Of a stretch of DNA of 9,579 nucleotides, positions 1 to 6,173 are shown in pieces. A model generated the notes under the pieces. That model worked only from the letters and a program-made list of their open reading frames with translations, had not been told where the DNA came from and made no database searches. Each line of letters opens with the position of its first letter. The stretch's first letter is position 1. This stretch comes from JBGVMW01 sp045125095 (GTDB lineage: Bacteria > Bacillota > Clostridia > Lachnospirales > Lachnospiraceae). A program made the position numbers and the translations under genes. The stretch lies in contig JBGVMW010000174.1 in assembly GCA_045125095.1 (NCBI GenBank), forward strand, positions 1 through 9,579, written 5' to 3'.

Positions 1-38
1 GCTGCTTGCAGACGCACTTAGCGAGAGCCGCGTAATGA

Positions 39-78
39 AGAAATTGCTCTGCAATTTCTGAATGCGCCCTTGCAGGGC
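39..78 (+). other. oriT: Putative oriT of IncQ/MobQ type
   Basis: A perfect 9-bp inverted repeat (AGAAATTGC at 39-47, GCAATTTCT at 51-59, loop TCT) is followed immediately by GAATGCGCCCT at 60-70. RSF1010-type origins have the same layout: an inverted repeat, then a nick region close to TAAGTGCGCCCT cut between G and C. By analogy the nick would fall between 66 and 67 on the plus strand. A further 5-bp stem (66-70/74-78, loop TGC) covers the nick side. A MobA/MobL relaxase gene starts about 140 bp downstream, as expected for a cognate pair. The inverted repeat and motif are seen directly. The function is inferred from family knowledge, and the exact nick position is a prediction. Confidence 0.72.
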
Positions 79-82
79 TGGT

Positions 83-130
83 AGTGCCGGATACGGCACT
101 TAGTTCGTAACCGGATAGCCTAAGCTATCC
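83..130. repeat. Two further hairpins between oriT and relaxase gene
   Basis: Two perfect 7-bp stems with 4-nt loops follow oriT: AGTGCCG/CGGCACT at 83-89/94-100 (loop GATA) and GGATAGC/GCTATCC at 113-119/124-130 (loop CTAA). Neither has a T-tract, so they are not terminators. They could be part of an extended transfer origin, binding sites for an accessory mobilization protein, or replication-type secondary structure. The stems are certain from the sequence; the role is unknown. Confidence 0.5.
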
Positions 131-144
131 ACTCACTTATAATC

Positions 145-186
145 CTTCCACCTCTTTCCCTAAGTAACATTTACGAGAGGAGGAAG
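145..186 (+). promoter_or_regulatory. Inverted repeat covering the relaxase ribosome binding site
   Basis: The segment at 145-155 is complementary to 176-186 at 10 of 11 positions. The 3' arm contains the strong Shine-Dalgarno sequence GGAGG (179-183). In the mRNA this stem would hide the ribosome binding site, which would keep relaxase translation low until the stem opens. This SD lies 7 nt before an ATC codon at 191 but 31 nt before the first ATG at 215. The pairing is seen; the regulatory effect is inferred. Confidence 0.45.
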
Positions 187-214
187 CACTATCGAAAGAA
201 ATTCATTTATTCAG

Positions 215-1801
215 ATGAGCAAGCTCCACAATGTCCGTGGCAGGATTACCTATATATCCAGTCACGCCAAGCAGGAGAATCTGTATGCGGTCTATGAAAC
301 CACAGACCGCCACTACTGGACAGAGCTTGCACGATTCAATCAGCAGGAATTTCTAAAAAGCGGTACGGAAGGGAAATGTATCGAGGCAAGGGAACTGATT
401 ATAGCCCTGCCGGAGTCCTTCCCAGACCTGTATGAACCCGACAGACTGTTACAGTTATTTACCAACCGCTTTAAGGAAAAATATGGTGTGGAGTGTGTTT
501 CAGCCCTGCACCATAACAAACGCAAGACCAACTATCATATCCATCTCCTCTTTTCCGAAAGGGAACTATTACCGGAACCCATAGAAAAGATTGCAACACG
601 CAATATGTTCTACAATGAACAGAAAAAGCATGTCCGCACCAAGAAAGAAATACTGGATGATAGCGGTAATGTCCGTAAGGGCTGTAAGATAATCAAAAAA
701 GGCGAAGTTTATGAGCGAACCTTATTTACCACCAAGAACAAGCTGTTCAAGCAGGAGCATTATTTAGATGAAGCGAAACGCTTCTATACCGACCTTATCA
801 ATCTTCTGATAGAGGACGATAAGAATAAGCTCCATGTATTCGATAGAAACGGATTGTATCTTGCCACCAAGAAAATCAGCAAGAATAATCCCAAAGCGGA
901 ACAGATAAAGACAGATAATGAGGTGCGTATGCAGTGGAATCACGAAGTAGACCGCGCCTTAGTCAGCCAAGTGCCGGAAAATGAAATACGGAAGATAAAG
1001 AATGAATTTATCACAGACCGTATCCGCAACTCCATCAGGGTATGGGGCAACAGACCAGAATTGTTGCTCAATATAATAGTAACTGCAACAAAGGCATTAG
1101 CACTTTTAACTTCTAAGGTGCTGACAGCCGCAAGGGAGCTGAAAAACAAGCTGTTCCATGAAGCTCTTGAAAAAGAATACGGAAGTAAGGCTGTTATAAA
1201 AGCAGATGACACCGCAGATGTTGTTTCTGCTCCGGTTAAGGAACCAATAACAAAGCCTGAGCCACCAAGCGTTACAATTACCGCAACTGTTCCAGAAACC
1301 AAGGTTATAGAACAGCCTAAGCCACAGACACCTCCAAGACCGGTTATGCCACCGGAAGCAGCTGCTTTCCCAAGACTTCAAAAGGTCAAGGTTACTCTTG
1401 ATAAACACAATAACCTTATCTTTGAAACAGAGCGTGAACGGACAAAACTGGAGATTGAATTAAGCGATTTAAAGGGACTTGCAAGACTTACCAAGAAAAA
1501 AGAGCTTGAAAGACGGATTGCCACCAAAGCCGAACAAATCCGAACCCTTAAAGCCGGATTATCCGATATCGTCAGACAGCATGGATTTGCAACGGTGCAG
1601 GATTTCTACACCGCATTTTATACCTCACAGCGTGCCACCGACACATATCAGAAGGAACGTGCCAAGTGGGTGGAAACCTACGGAGAGAAAGCCACTCCAA
1701 AAGCTGAAACCATGCACGAAAAGATAAAAAGGTATCAAGAAAAGGCTAACCAACACAATGCCAGCCAGCCTTATCGAGGCAAAGATAAAGGGGCGAGATA
1801 A
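215..1801 (+). CDS. mobL: MobA/MobL-family relaxase (MobQ type)
   Basis: This is the DNA relaxase that should nick the adjacent oriT and stay bound to the 5' end during conjugative mobilization. The metal-binding motif is clear: His99-His100 and His108-Ile-His110, inside the stretch ALHHNKRKTNYHIHLLFSE. Tyr13, Tyr24 and Tyr27 are candidate catalytic tyrosines. Residues 1 to about 280 form the relaxase domain, about 340-385 are a proline-rich linker, and about 395-445 and 475-515 are highly charged and probably coiled coil. The 528-aa length is normal for the family, and it ends in TAA. No ATG, GTG or TTG lies between the upstream in-frame stop (161-163) and ATG 215. The good SD at 179-183 instead fits an ATC at 191, which would add the residues IERNSFIQ; the start is therefore uncertain. 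No integrase or coupling protein is in view, so an integrative mobilizable element is more likely than a full ICE. Confidence 0.9.
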   Translation: MSKLHNVRGRITYISSHAKQENLYAVYETTDRHYWTELARFNQQEFLKSGTEGKCIEARELIIALPESFPDLYEPDRLLQLFTNRFKEKYGVECVSALHHNKRKTNYHIHLLFSERELLPEPIEKIATRNMFYNEQKKHVRTKKEILDDSGNVRKGCKIIKKGEVYERTLFTTKNKLFKQEHYLDEAKRFYTDLINLLIEDDKNKLHVFDRNGLYLATKKISKNNPKAEQIKTDNEVRMQWNHEVDRALVSQVPENEIRKIKNEFITDRIRNSIRVWGNRPELLLNIIVTATKALALLTSKVLTAARELKNKLFHEALEKEYGSKAVIKADDTADVVSAPVKEPITKPEPPSVTITATVPETKVIEQPKPQTPPRPVMPPEAAAFPRLQKVKVTLDKHNNLIFETERERTKLEIELSDLKGLARLTKKKELERRIATKAEQIRTLKAGLSDIVRQHGFATVQDFYTAFYTSQRATDTYQKERAKWVETYGEKATPKAETMHEKIKRYQEKANQHNASQPYRGKDKGAR

Positions 1802-1910
1802 TGCCCCTCTACGCTGCCTATATGCTTTCAGTTTATACTTTCTTCTCTACAAATATGACAAATCATCTGGGTAGCTACTGTTGTATAATTTTGAATCATC
1901 TACTTTCAAA

Positions 1911-3293
1911 TCAAAATGCGACAGGAAACTCAAATTTCTCCCCTACAGAGAACGGAGATGCTCCTATTTTTTCCGTAACTTCGAAAGTTGCTCCATCCCA
2001 TCCGTTGATTTGGATAATTCCCTTAATACTGCCATCATCTGATGTGAAAAAAAGGTTTCCTTTTCCATCATCAATGAAACTTCCTTCTAGATATCCTTGC
2101 CTGTAAATACCAATAATCGCTTCATCTTCTCCCTCCCAATTTTGCCGAGTAATTAGTTCACTGTACACAGAACCGGTTTCATAATTATCTACATACAAAC
2201 CGTACTTTTCAGATAATTTCGGCATGGCAAAAGGTTCTCCCTTAATCTGTGCCAGCTCATTTGCAATGAAATAAGCCCTGTTTTTAGTATATTCTTCCCA
2301 AAGGGAATTTACAAGCAGCGGATACATACTGCCATTTTCCTCCTGAGAACCAAGGCTCATTGCAGTTACTTCCTCTTTCATGGCAACCCAGTTTCTCTGG
2401 TCTTCAAGAAGCTTTTCTTTAGTATCCTGATCTGCCAGGCTACTGAATCTGCTCCAAAGATTATTCAGTTCCGTATCCCAAATCACATAAAGCCATTGAG
2501 ATGCCACATTCATCTCTCCTTGAGTCTGTGCAGACTCTGCCAACTGGGTGTATTTTTGAGTAATTGTATCAATATTCTTTAATTCCTCCTGAAGAGAGGA
2601 TGAATTTGATACTACATAATCAACCTCCTCTTGGATATCTTCTGTGTAATCATAGGTGAAATCTATTTTATTTGTATCCTTTAACCCTATAACAACTTCT
2701 TCATTGCTATTATTGGTAAATTCTTCTGATGTGATTTCTGAATTATCATTCTCTCCTTGGTTTTCTTCTTTTTTTGTTGCACAGTATAAAAACTGTTCAT
2801 CATCGTCTGCAGATTTCTTACAATACACTTTTATTTCATCTGTTCCATATTCCAATATATATTCACAAAATACAACTGTATCGTCGGAATATACCTTGTC
2901 CGGATACTTTATATAAATTCTGTTATTTTTTATGTATTCTATATCAGAGGAATATGCTAAGAAGCGGTAAGATGTTTCTGATTCATAATCATCAATGCTA
3001 TAACCCTGTTCTTCCTTTTTAATAGTTAAACTCCCGTTTCCATAATCAGACACATATTCATATTCTCCAACCAACTTTTCCAAAATTAAATCCGTTTCTA
3101 TTTCTCCTGCTGGCAGATTTATTTTTTCCTGTTGCTCCGAAACATCTTCTGTCACTACTTCATTCTCCAACTTACCCTCCGTAGTTTCTTGTCCTGTCTG
3201 CACAACCAACGCTGAGGCTTCCGGCTTATTTCCACAAGCTGTCAGCGATACAATAAACAAGACACCTATTAGACCAATTATATTCTTTTTCAA
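1911..3293 (-). CDS. Lipoprotein with LprI/DUF1311-like domain
   Basis: This is a predicted surface lipoprotein of 460 aa. Residues 1-20 form a lipoprotein signal peptide ending in the lipobox LTAC, with Cys20 as the lipidated residue. An acidic linker (about 25-60) leads to a beta-rich segment (about 65-175), a second acidic Asn/Glu-rich linker (about 175-235), and a helical segment (about 235-350) with the Trp-rich pattern of LprI/DUF1311 proteins (WDTELNNLW, DQRNWVAMKEE, LWEEYTKNRA). A beta-rich C-terminal part (about 360-460) follows. LprI relatives have been linked to lysozyme inhibition, but that activity cannot be assumed here. The start is TTG, placed 8 nt after a perfect AGGAGG (3302-3307). 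It lies 160 bp downstream of the two-component genes on the same strand, behind its own candidate promoter, so it may be their target or sensing partner. Confidence 0.8.
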   Translation of the reverse strand: MKKNIIGLIGVLFIVSLTACGNKPEASALVVQTGQETTEGKLENEVVTEDVSEQQEKINLPAGEIETDLILEKLVGEYEYVSDYGNGSLTIKKEEQGYSIDDYESETSYRFLAYSSDIEYIKNNRIYIKYPDKVYSDDTVVFCEYILEYGTDEIKVYCKKSADDDEQFLYCATKKEENQGENDNSEITSEEFTNNSNEEVVIGLKDTNKIDFTYDYTEDIQEEVDYVVSNSSSLQEELKNIDTITQKYTQLAESAQTQGEMNVASQWLYVIWDTELNNLWSRFSSLADQDTKEKLLEDQRNWVAMKEEVTAMSLGSQEENGSMYPLLVNSLWEEYTKNRAYFIANELAQIKGEPFAMPKLSEKYGLYVDNYETGSVYSELITRQNWEGEDEAIIGIYRQGYLEGSFIDDGKGNLFFTSDDGSIKGIIQINGWDGATFEVTEKIGASPFSVGEKFEFPVAF

Positions 3294-3324
3294 ACTTCAC
3301 TCCTCCTGAAAAATTAGCTTTTCC

Positions 3325-3348
3325 CGGATAATTTCCCTAAATTATCCG
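3325..3348 (-). promoter_or_regulatory. Perfect 10-bp dyad in lipoprotein leader
   Basis: CGGATAATTT and AAATTATCCG form a perfect 10-bp stem with a 4-nt loop, between the candidate -10 (3359-3364) and the SD (3302-3307) of the lipoprotein gene. No U-tract follows on either strand, so it is not a standard terminator. It would sit almost at the 5' end of the mRNA, where a stem can stabilise the transcript. It could also be a protein-binding operator. Confidence 0.45.
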
Positions 3349-3358
3349 AACAATTTAT

Positions 3359-3430
3359 TTTATACCACAAAAAGAAAAGTAAGGAAATATTCCATGTGTA
3401 AATGACACAATTTTTGCACAAACGACACAA
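3359..3430 (-). promoter_or_regulatory. Candidate LytTR-controlled promoter of the lipoprotein gene
   Basis: On the minus strand a good -10 (TATAAA, 3364-3359) has only a poor -35 17 bp upstream (TTTCCT, 3387-3382). Fourteen bp further upstream lies a direct repeat of ten bases, TTGTGTCRTT, at 3401-3410 and 3421-3430. The copies match at 9 of 10 positions and are 20 bp apart. LytTR regulators such as AgrA and VirR bind paired direct repeats about two helical turns apart beside weak -35 elements, so this arrangement fits activation by the adjacent regulator. The repeats are seen; the regulation is inferred. Confidence 0.5.
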
Positions 3431-3453
3431 ATCATCATGAGGCTATTTCCTAA

Positions 3454-4158
3454 TCAATTATCAAATAACATTCTCCATTTAAAAAAAGCCTTTTTAAATG
3501 CATTACTATGAGTTCTTCCAATCGCTATCTCTAATCCATTACACAAGGTAACCTTTCGACTGTCCACTTTTTCAATAAATTTCATATTGATAACATATGA
3601 CCTTTGCACTTGAAAAAAACCAAACTGCTCCAAACTTTGTGACATTTCAGATATACTTCCTTCGCAAAAATATTCATTACCATCCACCATGAGGTATCTC
3701 AATTTTCTTCCACTTGTTTCAACAAGCAAAAGTGTATCCAACTTTATTTTTCTACATATACCGGAAATATCATTACAGCAAATATTTCTTTCCTGTATTT
3801 TAGTTTTAAGAAAAGAATCAAGTGCTTCTACTATCTCCTCCAAATGTTTTTTATCAATGTATCTGAATGCATTTACTTTATATCCTAAACGGGCTAATTC
3901 TGTATGAGAAGTTAGAAAACATATCTTGCATTGTTTCCCAGTGTTTATCAACTTCTCAGCTATCTCAAAACCATTTTCTCCTTCTGCAAGTTCAATATCC
4001 AAAAATACCAAATCTGCGTCTTTATTCTTCATAAAATCTTTTCCATTACTACACAAATGAATTTGAAATAAAATATTCTTATCTATACAGTATTTTTCAA
4101 TAATTTCCTGTATTTTATTCCTCCATACTTCTTCATCTTCCACTACACATATTTTCAT
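3454..4158 (-). CDS. LytTR-family response regulator (AgrA-like)
   Basis: This is a cytoplasmic DNA-binding response regulator of 234 aa. The receiver domain (about 1-120) has the acidic pocket VVEDEE near residues 5-10, the phospho-acceptor Asp54 in VFLDIE, a conserved Thr/Ser at 83-84 and Lys103. The LytTR DNA-binding domain (about 135-230) is shown by the segments QVQRSYVINMKFIEKV and GLEIAIGRTHSNAFKKAF. The ATG overlaps the TGA of the upstream kinase gene (4155-4158), and its SD lies inside the kinase's last codons, so the two are translationally coupled. AgrA, VirR and bacteriocin regulators share this layout. Its likely targets are the lipoprotein promoter just downstream and possibly its own operon. 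Confidence 0.93.
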   Translation of the reverse strand: MKICVVEDEEVWRNKIQEIIEKYCIDKNILFQIHLCSNGKDFMKNKDADLVFLDIELAEGENGFEIAEKLINTGKQCKICFLTSHTELARLGYKVNAFRYIDKKHLEEIVEALDSFLKTKIQERNICCNDISGICRKIKLDTLLLVETSGRKLRYLMVDGNEYFCEGSISEMSQSLEQFGFFQVQRSYVINMKFIEKVDSRKVTLCNGLEIAIGRTHSNAFKKAFFKWRMLFDN

Positions 4159-5447
4159 TGCCTTATCTCCTTTGGAATAGCTATACTAATTTTAAATATT
4201 GGCTCTCCATTTTCCATGAAAGAATCCATATAGTATTCTCCTTGATACTTTTCAACAGTTGCAATAATATTTTTAAAGCCAAATCCATGATTCGCTTTAT
4301 CTTTCTTCGAAGTTTTCAAATAATTATTGCTTGTATTTACCTTTTCAACTACACTATTACTTACCGAAATAAAGATTTCCGTTTTATGTTCTATAAGTTC
4401 AACTCTTATTTTAGGAACATTCGTTTTTTTAGATGCTTCTATAGCATTCTGCAATATATTTCCCATTAAAGTTGTAATATCAAACATCTCTATGTACGAT
4501 ATAGATGTCACCCTTCCGGATACAGTGAAGTTAATATTCTCCTTCGTCGCTATATATAAGTAGTAATTCATAATTACATCTAAAAAACTATCTCCTGTAT
4601 GAATTTTTAATTCAAATTCATCTTGAACATTCCAAATAGTATCTATATATCCTCTAGCTTCCTCCAATTTTTTCTGATTTACCAGTTCTCTAAGAACACC
4701 TATATGATTTGTCAAATCATGCTTAAAGCGTCGCACTGCCACCGATTGTTGTAGTTGGTAATCATATTGCTCTTTTTGCATATACATAAAAGATTGAAGT
4801 TCTTTATTTTGCCTGTTTGAAAGAACATTCTTTATAGCGAGACTAAGAGTCAAAAAAATAGCATAAATAGATCCTACGATACTAACAAAAAACACAACAT
4901 ATGCATCCCAGCCATACATTTCATGATTCTCATCAAAAAAAGCAAATACAAAATTATAAAACATTTGGAATATACTACCTTGCACCAGTATGGCAACCTT
5001 ATATCTGTATTCTATATCATTCAAATAAACTTCATTTTTTTTAAGAAGTATTGTATATACCATGAAATATACAGAAAATGACATGGCATATGCTATCTCC
5101 ATCCACCATGTCAAACCAGTTTCAACAGCCCCTCCTATAAGCAAAATCTGTATGAGCATAACACTGAATGTATCCATAATTCCTGTAAAATACATAAGTG
5201 CAAAACTTAATATCCCTAAACGCAATAAACGTTCCTTGAAAAACAAGCATACAGACAGAACACTCCAACACACATACACAATAGGAGAATTGGTTTCAAA
5301 GTACATATTAAAAATACCAGCCGCAAATACCACCACCACCGAGAGCCAACGGAAAATTTTATTCTTCCTAGGCTGTATCTTAAATCCAAAATAAATAATG
5401 AATAGATATATTAAATAATTCAAGAAATTGTCCACTATATAAATCAA
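4155..5447 (-). CDS. GHKL sensor histidine kinase (AgrC-like)
   Basis: This is a membrane sensor kinase of 430 aa. Six or so hydrophobic segments fill residues 1 to about 205. A short linker leads to the phospho-acceptor region RRFKHDLTNHIG (His243), followed by a GHKL-type ATPase domain with an N box (NILQNAIEAS, Asn330 and Asn334) and a glycine box (HGFGFKNI, about 387-394). The aspartate-containing G1 box typical of HisKA kinases is replaced, as in the AgrC/ComD class that usually senses peptides. No agrB- or agrD-like gene is visible nearby, so the signal is unknown. The start is TTG, 7 nt after GAGGTG (5455-5460). The gene is cotranscribed with the response regulator by a 4-bp overlap and has a good promoter 50-80 bp upstream. 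Confidence 0.92.
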   Translation of the reverse strand: MIYIVDNFLNYLIYLFIIYFGFKIQPRKNKIFRWLSVVVVFAAGIFNMYFETNSPIVYVCWSVLSVCLFFKERLLRLGILSFALMYFTGIMDTFSVMLIQILLIGGAVETGLTWWMEIAYAMSFSVYFMVYTILLKKNEVYLNDIEYRYKVAILVQGSIFQMFYNFVFAFFDENHEMYGWDAYVVFFVSIVGSIYAIFLTLSLAIKNVLSNRQNKELQSFMYMQKEQYDYQLQQSVAVRRFKHDLTNHIGVLRELVNQKKLEEARGYIDTIWNVQDEFELKIHTGDSFLDVIMNYYLYIATKENINFTVSGRVTSISYIEMFDITTLMGNILQNAIEASKKTNVPKIRVELIEHKTEIFISVSNSVVEKVNTSNNYLKTSKKDKANHGFGFKNIIATVEKYQGEYYMDSFMENGEPIFKISIAIPKEIRQ

Positions 5448-5497
5448 TGTTTTACACCTCGTATATTAAATTAGACGCTTTTATATAATCCCTTTTC

Positions 5498-5526
5498 ATT
5501 ATCGACATTTTCTTTCTAAAACTCAA
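5498..5526 (-). promoter_or_regulatory. Sigma-A type promoter of the two-component operon
   Basis: On the minus strand a -35 TTGAGT (5526-5521) is separated by exactly 17 bp from a -10 GATAAT (5503-5498). Transcription would start near 5491, giving a leader of about 44 nt before the kinase TTG. This is a much better sigma-A match than the lipoprotein promoter, which suggests basal expression of the signalling pair. An alternative -10 (TATATA, around 5485) lacks a good -35. Confidence 0.55.
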
Positions 5527-5549
5527 TACAAATAATATATATTTTTATA

Positions 5550-5588
5550 ATACAAGGCAAGACTTAAAATTATAGTCTTGCCTTGTAT
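5550..5588 (-). terminator. 15-bp hairpin after the DUF6061-like gene
   Basis: ATACAAGGCAAGACT (5550-5564) and its perfect complement (5574-5588) form a 15-bp stem with a 9-nt loop, beginning 5 nt after the stop codon of the DUF6061-like gene. The position suits a transcript end, but the sequence that follows on the minus strand is mixed A/T rather than a clean U-tract. It could be an atypical terminator or a 3'-end stabiliser. Confidence 0.5.
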
Positions 5589-5593
5589 ACAAA

Positions 5594-5833
5594 TCACCAA
5601 ATTTCTAATGAATCCTCCGCATCAATCCATATCTGCATAGTTCCATCGAGATACAGTCTGGCATATTCTAGTGGATTATCTATTGCAAGGGCATTTAAGG
5701 CACACTCTGAATTAGGAGTAGTCTTTAATCCTTCCTCTGCCTTTGCACAGTCAATCCGTAGAATATATCCGGCATAAGTGCATATATCAATGCTGTTGTG
5801 GTAAATGTTGTAATCTGCATATATTATGTTCAT
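5594..5833 (-). CDS. Small DUF6061-like protein
   Basis: This is a 79-aa protein of unknown function resembling DUF6061 proteins, small proteins common on clostridial mobile elements. The recognisable features are an N-terminal strand pair ending in RIDC, a central helix with SECALNALAIDNPLEYARL, and a C-terminal DGTMQIWID. I start it at 5833 because AAAGGA lies 8 nt before that ATG and a TATAAT sits at 5859-5864. The longer version from ATG 5896 (100 aa) would contain that promoter element and has no SD. It ends in TGA, just before a strong hairpin. The family assignment rests on pattern memory and is moderate. Confidence 0.62.
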   Translation of the reverse strand: MNIIYADYNIYHNSIDICTYAGYILRIDCAKAEEGLKTTPNSECALNALAIDNPLEYARLYLDGTMQIWIDAEDSLEIW

Positions 5834-5858
5834 CCAATCAATCCTTTCTTGAAAATGT

Positions 5859-5864
5859 ATTATA
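5859..5864 (-). promoter_or_regulatory. Candidate -10 box for the DUF6061-like gene
   Basis: A perfect TATAAT lies 26 nt upstream of the chosen ATG (5833) on the minus strand, giving a leader of about 20 nt. No convincing -35 is visible at 16-18 bp, so the evidence is partial. Confidence 0.3.
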
Positions 5865-5961
5865 AGCATTCCATCCAGTTCCAACTGCATTTTCATAATT
5901 TGTTATAAGATGTTACCAGATTTTCTTTCCCTTATTTTTTCCCTTATGAGGGTTCGTAAAC

Positions 5962-6061
5962 AAGGGTAGAACGATATAACACGATACAAGATGTGACGGA
6001 GAGGACACACACGAAAACTTTAGTGTTTTCAAGGGTTTGACGAGATTTTTATAACACGATA
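5962..6061. repeat. 12-bp direct repeats, candidate mobile-element end / att region
   Basis: TATAACACGATA occurs perfectly at 5975-5986 and 6050-6061, 75 bp apart. Each copy is preceded by AAGGGT plus a GA-rich stretch (5962-5967 and 6031-6036), so the similar units are about 25-30 bp long. Between them a GAAAAC/GTTTTC hairpin lies at 6013-6030. The region has no long open frame and separates mobilization-type genes from the GNAT array. Such repeats are typical of integrase or excisionase arm sites, or of duplicated target cores, at element ends. Repeats and location are seen; the att role is inferred. Confidence 0.42.
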
Positions 6062-6099
6062 TAACAGTTATTAAATCCCTAAAAATACCTCAAGTGAGA

Positions 6100-6142
6100 A
6101 TTCAAATTCGTAAGCCCTTTCAATCTCTCCACAAGACTGAAA
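6100..6142 (-). repeat. Intergenic repeat copy X
   Basis: One of three related intergenic sequences. ATTCAAATTCGT (6100-6111) is identical over 12 bp to copy Y. A hairpin follows at 6118-6126/6134-6142 (TTTCAaTCT with AGAcTGAAA, one mismatch). On the minus strand the order is hairpin, then CGAATTTGAAT. It lies just past the transglutaminase-like gene and next to the presumed element end. Copies Y and Z precede the two GNAT genes. Confidence 0.5.
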
Positions 6143-6173
6143 TTTTCACTCTCTAGAGCACTAAAAAATCGAA

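Noticed and set aside
3..35. Possible 3' end of an upstream gene (for example a mobC-like gene) at the left edge
   Set aside because: Two short frames end at 19-21 (TAG) and 33-35 (TAA), but ten or fewer codons are visible, which is not enough to support a gene.
1790..1807. GGGGC/GCCCC inverted repeat over the relaxase stop codon as a terminator
   Set aside because: It has only 5 bp, an 8-nt loop and no T-tract downstream. The 1802-1910 gap between the convergent genes shows no convincing terminator.
1801..2106. Plus-strand open frame following the relaxase stop
   Set aside because: It runs antisense over the lipoprotein C-terminus, has no family signature, and its ATG merely overlaps the relaxase TAA region without its own SD.
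5834..5896. N-terminal extension of the DUF6061-like gene from ATG 5896
   Set aside because: It has no SD, contains the likely -10 box, and the shorter start has a well-spaced AAAGGA.
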